DNA from: Candidatus Cloacimonadota bacterium
GTDB lineage: Bacteria > Cloacimonadota > Cloacimonadia > Cloacimonadales > TCS61
Length of the DNA stretch: 10,728 nt
Reading direction: 5' to 3'
NCBI GenBank assembly: GCA_030667725.1
Contig: DAOUVH010000017.1
Coordinates: 1 to 10,728 of the forward strand
Shown here: positions 1 through 7,263 of the stretch, one piece after another
How the letters are laid out: each line of letters begins with the position of its first letter
How positions within the stretch are numbered: the stretch's first letter is position 1
Program-made: the position numbers and the translations under genes
The notes under the pieces: generated by a model
What the model saw: only the letters and a program-made list of their open reading frames with translations
Database searches by the model: none
What the model was told of the DNA's origin: nothing

Positions 1-1461
1 CTTACAGGTGCAGAAGGAAGTATAAATAACATAACCGATGCTTCAATCGAAGCAGGTAAAACAATTCAGGAAGCCTTTTCCAACCTCGATCTAAGTCCAA
101 AAGAGCTTGGTGATGTTTTTAATAGAGCATTTTCCGAAATGGAGTTAAATCCAGAAGATATTGAGAATGTTTTTAATGAAGTATTATCTGGATTAGATGT
201 AGATCTTCCAGCATTTGATGATTTTACTTTAAAATTAAGTTTAACGTTTGATAAAGCATTTGAACAAATAACTGAATTATCAAATTCTTTTTGGGACACA
301 CAATATCAGCAAACATTATATGCTATCGAAAAAGAAAGGCATATTTTGAATAAAGCCTATCAAAATAAGTTGATAGATTTAGAGGGATACAATAGAAGAG
401 TTGCTGAATTAAACCAAGAAGAAAATCAAGCTCATATTAATATGATAGAGAAGTTACAAGGTAATGACTTCTCTCAAAGAAAAGCGAATTTAGATGATAT
501 GTCCGCTGCTCTTAAAACTGCTCTAGAAAAAGATTTAATCACAGAAGAAGAATATTTGCAAAAGAAAAAAGAATTAACATTGCAATATGCTGAATTAAAT
601 ATTGAGCAAGCTCAATTATATACTGATGGGATGATGTCCTTATCTAATAATCTAACAAACCTTAATATTCAAAATCTCCAAAATGAACTTAATGCTAAAA
701 TAAAAGAAGTACAAGGTTCTTTATTAAGTGAAGAAGAAAAACAGGCTAAAATATCAAATTTGAAAGAAAAATATGCTGCAAAAGAAAGGAAAGCAAGGGC
801 AGCTCAAAAGCCATTTATGATCGCTACGGCTATTGCCAATACTGCACTGGGAGTTACAAAAGCATTAGGAGCATTACCACCACCATTTAGTTTCATATTA
901 GCAGCACTCGTTGCAGCGGCAGGTGCTGTTGAAATTGCTACGATTTCAGCTCAAAAACTAAATAAAGGTGGTGAAGTACTTGCATTAGGCAAAGGCGGTG
1001 AAGTTGATTTAAATAAAATCATTAAACTTTCCGGAGGTGGAGAATTACAAACCGGTTCTGATCTGAATAAAGATTCTGTTTTTACTATTCTCACGAAAAA
1101 AGAGATCGTGAATAACCGGGAATCTTCTCAATGGAAAGATAATAGAAAGATTCTTTTAGGGATTAATAAGGATAAAGACTATATTTATAAAAATTTTGTT
1201 CCCCGTAATGTCGGTGGAGCTCTTGATCGTGCTTCTGATATTAGAATTCCTGATTTCCCCAGTTTCCCATCCAGCATGAGTGTTTCTTCTGATCAATTAG
1301 AAAGGTTAATCTCAGTTACTAAAGCCCAAATTATGAACCAGGCATCACAGAAATTACAACCAATAAATCTTAATATAAAATCTCAATTAGATATGGAAAC
1401 ATTTATAGTTGAATTTGATAAATCCAAAAACCGAATGATCAATAGAGGATATGAAAGCTAA
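1..1461 (+). CDS. Phage tail tape measure protein, C-terminal part (5' end outside window)
   Basis: The frame is open from base 1, so the gene begins upstream; 486 residues are visible. Tape measure proteins set tail length and sit inside the tail tube. Visible order: degenerate 18-residue repeats (about residues 13-66), a long Lys/Glu-rich helical and coiled-coil stretch (about 85-270), a hydrophobic Ala-rich segment at 271-320 with the typical ANTALGVTKALG and FILAALVAAAGAVEIATI pattern, then Gly-Gly motifs (KGGEV twice, SGGGE). Residues 358-376 (DSVFTILTKKEIVNNRESS) match the DSVPALLTPGEFVVNR-type motif common near tape measure C-termini. An internal ATG at 139 exists but has no convincing ribosome site, and the repeats run straight through it, so it is not the start. 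The stop overlaps the next start as TAATG. The hydrophobic segment, the motif and the downstream tail-tip genes all agree. Phage family and full length cannot be judged. Confidence 0.9.
   Translation, partial: LTGAEGSINNITDASIEAGKTIQEAFSNLDLSPKELGDVFNRAFSEMELNPEDIENVFNEVLSGLDVDLPAFDDFTLKLSLTFDKAFEQITELSNSFWDTQYQQTLYAIEKERHILNKAYQNKLIDLEGYNRRVAELNQEENQAHINMIEKLQGNDFSQRKANLDDMSAALKTALEKDLITEEEYLQKKKELTLQYAELNIEQAQLYTDGMMSLSNNLTNLNIQNLQNELNAKIKEVQGSLLSEEEKQAKISNLKEKYAAKERKARAAQKPFMIATAIANTALGVTKALGALPPPFSFILAALVAAAGAVEIATISAQKLNKGGEVLALGKGGEVDLNKIIKLSGGGELQTGSDLNKDSVFTILTKKEIVNNRESSQWKDNRKILLGINKDKDYIYKNFVPRNVGGALDRASDIRIPDFPSFPSSMSVSSDQLERLISVTKAQIMNQASQKLQPINLNIKSQLDMETFIVEFDKSKNRMINRGYES
37..198 (+). 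repeat. Three degenerate 54-bp / 18-residue repeats in the tape measure protein
   Basis: Three 18-residue units lie end to end (37-90, 91-144, 145-198). Alignment anchors are AFSNL, AFSEM and VLSGL at the same position in each unit. The second and third units also share L-x-P-x-(E/D)-(L/I)-x-(D/N)-VFN. The period of 18 residues (five helical turns) fits the helical rod expected in a tape measure protein. The repeat array may extend upstream of the window. Confidence 0.6.
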
Positions 1462-3263
1462 TGTCACAGATTAAGATTTATCATCATAGAGACCATAATA
1501 ACGGCGGTAAATTCGACGGGAATTGTGCAGTCGATACCATGAGACCTTTCGGGACTTTATTTTTATCTGGAATTAGATGTCGCTTCCGAATTGAAGAAAT
1601 TAGTAGCGGATTAGGTACAATATGGGGTGTTGGTATTCCAGCATCAAATAATCAATATGCATTGAAGGTTATTGAGGATTCAGGAGAATACTATTTAAGA
1701 GTTCGTTACTTAAATGTGGATTATGATCTTTCTGATTTTAAAATAAATGGAGATGATATTTATGAATTTACGGTCAAAATGCATTTAGGAGATATTTTGA
1801 TGTATATTTATGACCGATATCATAATTTGCTATATAGTAAGACAGTAATAAGTACAAGCACTGGTTCAATATCAACTGATAATCCTTATCTTGGTGGATC
1901 AAATAGCATACTTGGAATTATTGAAGGATTTCATGGTTATATTTTTGACTGGGATTGTTACTATGAAACATCTGATGCAACGAAGTATGTATTTTATAAA
2001 AATTATAATAGTGTAGCCGATGATGTGGTAGCTGATTTCTTTGAAAATTATGATGGAGATATAATTGGTACTCAGCCTGCGGATTTCTGGCCTGAGAGAA
2101 TTGATATTTCAGGAAAACTTAAAAAAGGTTCTTCTGCAATAATAAAACAATCTCAAGATAAATTTCGAGTCCAATTAGGAACATCGTTAAACCTAAATCT
2201 TTTTAAATATTCAGATATAAAAGTGAATGATACAATCGAAATTCAAATAAATGATGATGTGGATAGTGATGATGCATCTATAATATTAAATGTAACTGAA
2301 ATAAAAAATAAAATCTATTCAGTAACAAATATTATTTGTGAAGATATTCACTGTGCATTAAAATATGTTACAGCATATAATTTCGCTTCTCCGATTGCAG
2401 ATTATCCTTGGTATATAGTAATGGCTTTCTGGTGGTCAACATCTCCTTTTCCTGAATTAGAGGATTATAAATGGGAGATAGGAGTAAATAAATATATATC
2501 TTTAAAACAAATATTGAGTATGATAATAGGATTATTACAATACGATAATTTGTTTGCATATGAAATAACAGATCTATTGACTACTGATTCCAGATATCGA
2601 TTTTTAGATGGTACAGAGCAGATAGTTTATTATTCCCATAATTTATTTCACTTAGGAATGATCCAAGAATCCGGATGTAGCGATTCTACAGAAGAAAAAG
2701 TTGAAAAAATGTATCCCTTTTTTAAAGCTGTTCTTAATGCTCTTAGATTGACTTATTATTTTGAAGACGGAAACATAAAATATACTGTATTAACTTATGG
2801 AAATGTGGAAAAAATTAAATATTTTGATAAAGAAACAGAGAAAATCCGAAATTATAAATTTTATCAAATAGAAGCTGAGTTTATTTCTAATTATTCTTAT
2901 CGCTATCCAGATATGATGTTATATTATGGGGCTATTTATGATTCATCTGATCTTGTTACTGTGATCGCTAATAATATTGATAATAATTTTAAATTAGAAG
3001 AAAAAGATCTAATTATTAATAATAAATTAATTACTCACTTTTGGGTTTTCAGAAGAGAAACCAGTAGTTATGATATAACGTATATTCAAAACAACGATGT
3101 TTTTATTGATCAATATGTAAGTATTTTAGATGCTGATTTACGAGGATTAAAAGAATTTGAGGAAATCAAAGTGAGATTAACAGAAGATAATTCAGCTAAT
3201 TATCATTTGAAAGAAGATGATCTAATAAAAAGAATATCAAAAATAAAACAGGAGAGTTCATAA
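1461..3263 (+). CDS. Putative tail hub/baseplate protein with N-terminal LamG-like domain
   Basis: A 600-residue protein directly after the tape measure gene, where tail-tip (Dit/Tal or hub) proteins are normally encoded. Residues about 1-170 read as a concanavalin/LamG-like beta sandwich: RFRIEEISSGLGTIWGVG, then strands ALKVIED, YYLRVRY, YEFTVKM and ILMYIYD, closing with YLGGSNSILGIIEGFHGYIFDWDCYYE, which resembles the last strands of LamG domains. Residues about 205-300 (ERIDISGKLKKGSS ... LNLNLFKYSDIKVNDTIEIQI ... VTNIICEDIHCALKY) have the strand pattern of the first domain of phage hub proteins. The remainder is mixed alpha/beta with no motif I can name. There is no signal peptide or membrane segment. 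The start overlaps the previous stop (TAATG) with only a weak ribosome site, suggesting translational coupling. The tail-tip role rests on position and fold pattern, so the exact role is uncertain. Confidence 0.65.
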   Translation: MSQIKIYHHRDHNNGGKFDGNCAVDTMRPFGTLFLSGIRCRFRIEEISSGLGTIWGVGIPASNNQYALKVIEDSGEYYLRVRYLNVDYDLSDFKINGDDIYEFTVKMHLGDILMYIYDRYHNLLYSKTVISTSTGSISTDNPYLGGSNSILGIIEGFHGYIFDWDCYYETSDATKYVFYKNYNSVADDVVADFFENYDGDIIGTQPADFWPERIDISGKLKKGSSAIIKQSQDKFRVQLGTSLNLNLFKYSDIKVNDTIEIQINDDVDSDDASIILNVTEIKNKIYSVTNIICEDIHCALKYVTAYNFASPIADYPWYIVMAFWWSTSPFPELEDYKWEIGVNKYISLKQILSMIIGLLQYDNLFAYEITDLLTTDSRYRFLDGTEQIVYYSHNLFHLGMIQESGCSDSTEEKVEKMYPFFKAVLNALRLTYYFEDGNIKYTVLTYGNVEKIKYFDKETEKIRNYKFYQIEAEFISNYSYRYPDMMLYYGAIYDSSDLVTVIANNIDNNFKLEEKDLIINNKLITHFWVFRRETSSYDITYIQNNDVFIDQYVSILDADLRGLKEFEEIKVRLTEDNSANYHLKEDDLIKRISKIKQESS

Positions 3264-4453
3264 TGATATTTGGAAAGGGCTATTCTGTAGTAAAAGCAAC
3301 CGATGATTCTTTTGAATTTGAAATGTTATATACCGGCATTATTCCAGATTTCATAGATGAGAGTATAATTGAGAACGAATCACCAATCAATGGAGAAAGA
3401 GATTATTTAAAACTCTGGGATCACATGACATTCAAATTAAGAGTATATTTATTTAAACATGATGAACCTGGTAGTCTTTATAATCAGATTTCTCAAATTA
3501 GAGGAAAAGAATTTTATTTCAAACCGCATAAATTCCAAAGTGATGGAGTGGCTTTAGCAAATTGGTTAAAGGATGAGGATGGTAATGATCAAGTATTTTA
3601 TTGTTCAGAATTTAAACCATATTACTTAGAAAATGTTAACCACTTCGATATAATTGAAATAACGCTAAAATCCAAAAAGCCATCAATGATTGAATCATTG
3701 GGTAAATCAATTACATCTTTTACATTTGACTCTCGAACTGCATCTGATGTAGGAGCACAACAAGGTGTCGCATGGGATGGGACATATTTTTACACAGCTT
3801 GTGGACACGAAGACAATTTTCATATATATAAATGGAATAGTTCATGGGTATTGCAAGACAGTGTTGATTGCGAGGCTGATTTACCAGTAGGAGCAACGCA
3901 AATTAATTCAATTTTTTATAAAGATGGTTATTTATATGTTGGGGTAACTAATTGGCAAAGTGTCCCGCGATTAGGTTGGATTGCTGTTTATCAAGCATCA
4001 GATTTAAGTTATAATACAATTCATGCAGTTCAGGGTCATTGGTGTGAAGGATGTGCTTTCCATGATGGCTATTGGTGGGTAGTTTATTATGGTACTGAGG
4101 CTGCCAAAATTGTTTCTAAATATAATGAAAGTTGGGTTCATCAGGCAGATTATGCTTTAACTTTTGAACAAGATGTTTATATGTATTATGGTTATCAGGG
4201 TATTAGATGGGTAGATGGATATATTTATGTGAATCCTCATTCAGGAACTGATCCACAAACTTTAGATATTTATCATTATAATGGTGCTGGATTCGATGAA
4301 GTAGCGAGATTAGCCCAACCAAATTCAAAATGTATACAAGGAATAGAAATAGATCCTATAAACAAAATAATATGGTGGGCAGAAAGAGATTATGGGGATG
4401 ATTCTGATGATGATCGAGTTTTAAAAACTTATTATACATTCGGATATCAATGA
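3263..4453 (+). CDS. Tail protein fused to a C-terminal beta-propeller
   Basis: A 396-residue protein coupled to the hub-like gene by TAATG, with a GGAG site at 3251-3254. Residues 1-140 read like a minor tail or distal tail protein: FKLRVYLFKHDEPGSLYNQISQIRG-type strands, a GKEFYFKPHKF segment, and a closing NHFDIIEITLKSKKP typical of small phage tail-tip proteins. From about residue 155 the sequence changes to a beta-propeller. At least five blade-like units start with patterns such as GVAWDGTYFYTA, IFYKDGYLYVGV, AFHDGYWWVVY, IRWVDGYIYVN and IEIDPINKIIWWA, each followed by strands such as HIYKWNSSW or DIYHYNGAGF. It is rich in Trp and Tyr. An acidic loop DYGDDSDDDR near the end could bind metal. 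I infer a tail-tip adhesin or receptor-binding role; a lyase or glycanase built on a propeller is also possible. No catalytic residues can be assigned. Confidence 0.7.
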   Translation: MIFGKGYSVVKATDDSFEFEMLYTGIIPDFIDESIIENESPINGERDYLKLWDHMTFKLRVYLFKHDEPGSLYNQISQIRGKEFYFKPHKFQSDGVALANWLKDEDGNDQVFYCSEFKPYYLENVNHFDIIEITLKSKKPSMIESLGKSITSFTFDSRTASDVGAQQGVAWDGTYFYTACGHEDNFHIYKWNSSWVLQDSVDCEADLPVGATQINSIFYKDGYLYVGVTNWQSVPRLGWIAVYQASDLSYNTIHAVQGHWCEGCAFHDGYWWVVYYGTEAAKIVSKYNESWVHQADYALTFEQDVYMYYGYQGIRWVDGYIYVNPHSGTDPQTLDIYHYNGAGFDEVARLAQPNSKCIQGIEIDPINKIIWWAERDYGDDSDDDRVLKTYYTFGYQ

Positions 4454-4462
4454 TAATAGTAA
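4451..4462 (+). other. Four consecutive in-frame stop codons
   Basis: The beta-propeller gene ends TGA TAA TAG TAA, all in its own reading frame, using all three stop codons. The arrangement blocks readthrough at the end of the TAATG-coupled tail-tip trio. In AT-rich DNA such runs can arise by chance, so function is not proved. Confidence 0.85.
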
Positions 4463-4489
4463 CTATAATAAAATTTTAGGAGGGATAAA

Positions 4490-4783
4490 ATGAAATTACA
4501 AGATTTAAATGTAGAAGAAACACTGCAATTATCAATGGGATTATTAGGGAATCCGAAGTATTTTGATAGTACTACAGCAAAGGATTCAACAAACACATTC
4601 CACGTGATCCAAATTCTGGAAGATGCTGTTTTTTCAAGTCTTAAAGATGGTGTGATCGATCTTGCCGGTGGTGTGCTTGCGACCAAAAGCATTTCAGGAG
4701 TATTATACTGCCAGGACGGATTTACAGAAATCGAACTTACTTCCGGTGTCGTAAAAGCTGTATCGGTTGCAGCATTAGTTTAA
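4490..4783 (+). CDS. Small virion-type protein of unknown function
   Basis: A 97-residue protein with a strong ribosome site (AGGAGGG just upstream). It has a central HVIQILEDAVFSSLKDG segment and a C-terminal half made of short strands ending FTEIELTSGVVKAVSVAALV. The pattern 'H-x-I-x-(V/I)-LEDAVFSSL ... F-x-x-I-x-L-x-SG-V-V' resembles small proteins I recall from phage virion gene clusters, usually annotated as hypothetical. There is no signal peptide, membrane segment or catalytic motif. It lies between the tail-tip trio and a LamG-like protein, so a structural or fibre-associated part is likely, but the function is not recognised. Confidence 0.7.
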   Translation: MKLQDLNVEETLQLSMGLLGNPKYFDSTTAKDSTNTFHVIQILEDAVFSSLKDGVIDLAGGVLATKSISGVLYCQDGFTEIELTSGVVKAVSVAALV

Positions 4784-4805
4784 ATAATATCGAACTGGAG
4801 GTTTT

Positions 4806-5501
4806 ATGCTTGGATTAGGATTGGGATTGAGTAGGATAAATGCGGTAAAATCTATTGATCCGACATTGGTATGTTGGATCCCAATGATAAGCAAATATGC
4901 AATAGGTCAAACCTTAATAGACAGAATCGCTGGCAATAATGCACCTGCATCAGGTAATCCTGTTATCGGTGCTGATGATACTACTTTCGATGGGTCAGAT
5001 GCTTTCACAATACCGAGTAGTTTTAATGATACATTCAAAGGTGATTTTTCTATTTGTATTTGGTTGAAACCTGATGATGGACAGCCTACTGGTATTCAAT
5101 ATTTATTAGGTGATTATGTAGATACAAAGGGGAGATTCCAGATTGTGCATTTTGCAACTGGGGAAATAAGATTTAATTTTTATGGAAATGACGATTATGA
5201 ATATATAACATCAGATTTGGCAATCTTTCCAGACGGAACAACGGAACGGACACATATAACTATTACAGGTGACCAATCAGAAGCTGAATTTAAACTGCAC
5301 GTAAATGGAATTTTTGAATCAACTACTTCTGCAAATATTATTACACCAGCTAATTGGGCATTATTTAATTCAACGACAAATCAAATTTTTCTTGGTGACC
5401 ATGACAACGCAGTAGGTTCTTATGTAGGCAAACAAAAAGATTTCAGACTCTACAATCGTATCATTTCAACAGCAGAAATGCTTAAAATCGTTAATCAATA
5501 G
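4806..5501 (+). CDS. LamG/concanavalin A-like jelly-roll phage protein
   Basis: A 231-residue protein with a GGAGG site at 4797-4801. It begins MLGLGLGLS, a start I recall from other phage LamG-type proteins. The rest reads as one LamG-like (Laminin_G_3 type) domain: CWIPM near the start, TTFDGSDAFTIPSSF, then DFSICIWLKPDDG, GRFQIVHFATGEIRFNFYG, RTHITITGD, AEFKLHVNGIFESTT, IFLGDHDNAVGSYVGKQKDF, and the closing RLYNRIISTAEMLKIVNQ. That last block is the hallmark '(D/F)-x-R-(L/I)-YNR-x-x-S-x-x-E' of this family. Such domains bind glycans or proteins and are common on phage fibres and capsid surfaces. No signal peptide is present, consistent with a virion part rather than an exported protein. 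The role in surface attachment is inferred. Confidence 0.82.
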   Translation: MLGLGLGLSRINAVKSIDPTLVCWIPMISKYAIGQTLIDRIAGNNAPASGNPVIGADDTTFDGSDAFTIPSSFNDTFKGDFSICIWLKPDDGQPTGIQYLLGDYVDTKGRFQIVHFATGEIRFNFYGNDDYEYITSDLAIFPDGTTERTHITITGDQSEAEFKLHVNGIFESTTSANIITPANWALFNSTTNQIFLGDHDNAVGSYVGKQKDFRLYNRIISTAEMLKIVNQ

Positions 5502-5509
5502 GAGATAAT

Positions 5510-5830
5510 ATGAAACCAGATAAGAAACTACATTACTTCGGTGCGTATGGAATATCGTTAGCTTCTATTTTGATACGATATTTTTATGTAATGACTGGAC
5601 AAATAATATTCTTATATACTTTTTCAGAGCTACATGTATTGATATTCGGAAAAGAATATGTTGATCATCTTATTGGGAAAATAGAGAATGAAAAGGTTAG
5701 AGCGTTCTTTGCTAAGATAGGTTTGAATGGCACTGGCTTTTCAATATCAGATATAATCTATGGTGAATTAGGTCTGGCCAGTGGTCTGGTAACGGGCTTG
5801 ATTATAATTAGTATAATTCAAATAATATAG
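5510..5830 (+). CDS. Small membrane protein with DKxxH motif (YfiM/DUF2279-like pattern)
   Basis: A 106-residue protein with an AGGAG site at 5500-5504. It starts KPDKKLHYFGAYGISL and has hydrophobic segments at about 9-28, 30-47 and 85-106. A KEYVDHLIG motif sits near residue 48 and NGTGFSISDIIYGELGLASG near 73-92. The order DK-x-x-H-(F/Y), KE-x-x-D, G-x-G-F-S-x-x-D and G-x-x-x-G resembles the YfiM/DUF2279 group of small membrane or envelope proteins, relatives of which are also found in phages. The biochemical role of that group is not established, to my knowledge. It lies between a virion-type gene and the secreted protein. A holin-like or envelope-modifying role is possible, but nothing in the sequence proves it. 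Confidence 0.65.
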   Translation: MKPDKKLHYFGAYGISLASILIRYFYVMTGQIIFLYTFSELHVLIFGKEYVDHLIGKIENEKVRAFFAKIGLNGTGFSISDIIYGELGLASGLVTGLIIISIIQII

Positions 5831-5840
5831 GGAGGTAATT

Positions 5841-6689
5841 ATGAAAAAATTACTATTAGTTTTAGTTATACTTTGTTTATTGAGTATAGAATTATTTGCA
5901 GATCCATGTGAACCAGGGCAAGGTGAAGGCACATCTTTTTATGGAGAGGAAGTCTTTATAGATGTTTGTCCAATGCCAGACCCTGTTGTTGGTCCAATCA
6001 ATCCAGACGTTACATTTGACCCCGAATTTGGGGAACTTACTGTTAGAGTAGCTGCTCTTTTAGATGTGAATTGTTATTGGAATGGATTTATTCCTTTAGC
6101 TTATATTATGATTCTTACAGACGATGAAGAACTTTTAAAAGAATTCAAAATGTTCATCCTAAATGAAGGGAATAATAATTATAGAGATATTACAAGACAC
6201 TTATCAAGGATAAATCAAACAATTCATATAACTTTAAGCTACGAAGGCTGGACAAATGCAAATCTTCAGTCGATCATATATTACGATGGTGTAGAAATGA
6301 CAGTTCCAGACAATGTAGTTTGGGGAGAAAATGAAGTTTCATTTGATATTACAGACCCTTGGATTGGGGTTTGTTTTTATTTAAAGAATCTTCCACAGGA
6401 AAGTCATAAAGGTCATTTTGGGAATCATGGAAATCATCCGAATCCATTTAATCCAGATACAAATATTACCTTTGAATTAAAGAAAACCGGTTTTGTAACT
6501 CTGGAAATTTATAACGTAAAAGGACAGAAAGTAAGAACGCTAATTAATAGTGAATTGGATGAAGGTGCACATCAGGTTTTATGGGATGGTACGGAAGAAA
6601 GCGGTAAAACAGTTACTTCCGGGTTCTATTTCTATAAACTAAAATCAGGACAATATGCTTCCACCAAGAAAATGATCCTGATGAAATAG
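5841..6689 (+). CDS. Secreted protein with signal peptide and C-terminal T9SS-type sorting domain
   Basis: A 282-residue protein with an ideal ribosome site (GGAGG at 5831-5835). Residues 1-20 form a signal peptide (MKKLLLVLVILCLLSIELFA) with probable cleavage before D21. The middle (21-185) is a beta-rich region with a few Cys (23, 43, 78, 178) that I do not recognise. A His-rich linker (HKGHFGNHGNHP) leads into residues 200-282: NPFNPDTNITFEL, LEIYNVKGQKVRTL, HQVLWDGTEESGKTV, SGFYFYKLKSG and the terminal KKMILMK. This is a FlgD-like Ig / 'type A' sorting domain, used by type IX secretion substrates in FCB bacteria; the MILMK ending is typical of Cloacimonadota. C23 is not in a lipobox, so it is not a lipoprotein. 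The domain call is firm. Export to the host surface is inferred, and the N-terminal function is unknown. Its place among virion genes marks it as likely cargo. Confidence 0.88.
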   Translation: MKKLLLVLVILCLLSIELFADPCEPGQGEGTSFYGEEVFIDVCPMPDPVVGPINPDVTFDPEFGELTVRVAALLDVNCYWNGFIPLAYIMILTDDEELLKEFKMFILNEGNNNYRDITRHLSRINQTIHITLSYEGWTNANLQSIIYYDGVEMTVPDNVVWGENEVSFDITDPWIGVCFYLKNLPQESHKGHFGNHGNHPNPFNPDTNITFELKKTGFVTLEIYNVKGQKVRTLINSELDEGAHQVLWDGTEESGKTVTSGFYFYKLKSGQYASTKKMILMK

Positions 6690-6737
6690 AAATATCGAAA
6701 GAGGAAAGAGATAATCAATAAAAAATAGGAGGATATT

Positions 6738-7217
6738 ATGGCAGCAGCAGGAAAATGGAAAATTTATGAAGTCGCTAAATTAGCGAACGCTAATGGAGAG
6801 ATTGACTTTAATGATGATGCGTTTGAAATAGCATTATTTTTAAGTACTTCAAACTGTGATACATTAGCAATAGCAACAATAGCTAACCTTACTGATTTAA
6901 CTAATCAACACGCAACTCAGTTTGGTTATGTTCAAGCAGATGGAGCAGCAGCAGGTAAGGTGCTTACAGTAAGTGCAATAAACACAGCAGGCACAATTAA
7001 AGTAGATGGTGACAACCCGGTATGGACAGCATCAGGTGGTTCTATCTTAGCAAGATTTGCGGTTATTATAGACGGCACACATGCGAACAATATACCAATA
7101 GCTGTATGCAAGTTAGATACAGCAGATGCAGATGTTGAAGCTACAGACGGAAACACATTTACAATTACTCAAAATGTTGCTGGTATGTTTACATTAAGTG
7201 GTGCAATAACAAATTAA
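6738..7217 (+). CDS. Phage virion-type beta protein, function unknown
   Basis: A 159-residue protein with a strong AGGAGG site at 6727-6732. It begins GKWKIYEVAKLANANGEIDF, continues with FEIALFLSTSNCDT, and has a later GGSILARFAVIIDGT segment. It ends DGNTFTITQNVAGMFTLSGA. This order (short 'KxKxYxxAKxxxxxGxIDF' start, 'FxxALFxSxSN', 'W-x-ASGGSI-x-ARFAVI-x-D', 'DGNT-x-x-I-x-x-x-x-x-G-x-FTLSG') resembles a protein type I recall from many phage tail or fibre clusters, normally left as hypothetical. It has no signal peptide or membrane segment and is rich in Ala, Thr and Asn. A virion surface or fibre component is the best guess, based on neighbours and composition. Confidence 0.72.
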   Translation: MAAAGKWKIYEVAKLANANGEIDFNDDAFEIALFLSTSNCDTLAIATIANLTDLTNQHATQFGYVQADGAAAGKVLTVSAINTAGTIKVDGDNPVWTASGGSILARFAVIIDGTHANNIPIAVCKLDTADADVEATDGNTFTITQNVAGMFTLSGAITN

Positions 7218-7253
7218 AAAAGATTATTGAATGCTTTAAGTGCGTCCGGAACT

Positions 7254-7260
7254 GGAAGGG
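7254..7260 (+). promoter_or_regulatory. Ribosome binding site that decides the start of the Cys-rich gene
   Basis: GGAAGGG lies just ahead of an ATG at 7264, with about 5 bases from the GGAAG core. The upstream in-frame GTG at 7240 has no Shine-Dalgarno match, so the ATG is preferred. Confidence 0.6.
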
Positions 7261-7263
7261 ATA

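Noticed and set aside
66..299. Reverse-strand open frame of 77 codons opposite the tape measure gene
   Set aside because: It lies fully inside a well-supported gene, has no ribosome site and no recognisable protein pattern. The same applies to the other reverse-strand open frames at 2368-2559, 4447-4692, 6932-7156, 7366-7563, 8468-8650, 9678-9899 and 9875-10099.
4464..4469. TATAAT upstream of the gene at 4490, a possible -10 promoter element
   Set aside because: No TTGACA-like element at the right distance, and such hexamers are expected often in AT-rich DNA.
5841..5910. Lipoprotein signal for the sorting-tagged protein
   Set aside because: C23 follows ADP and not a lipobox (L-x-x-C with small residues); the C-terminal sorting domain explains export better.
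6690..6737. Terminator or regulatory hairpin between the cargo gene and the next virion gene
   Set aside because: The 48 bases show no stable inverted repeat followed by a T run; only the AGGAGG ribosome site is evident.
7240..7263. Longer start (GTG) for the Cys-rich gene
   Set aside because: No Shine-Dalgarno ahead of the GTG, whereas GGAAGGG precedes the ATG at 7264.
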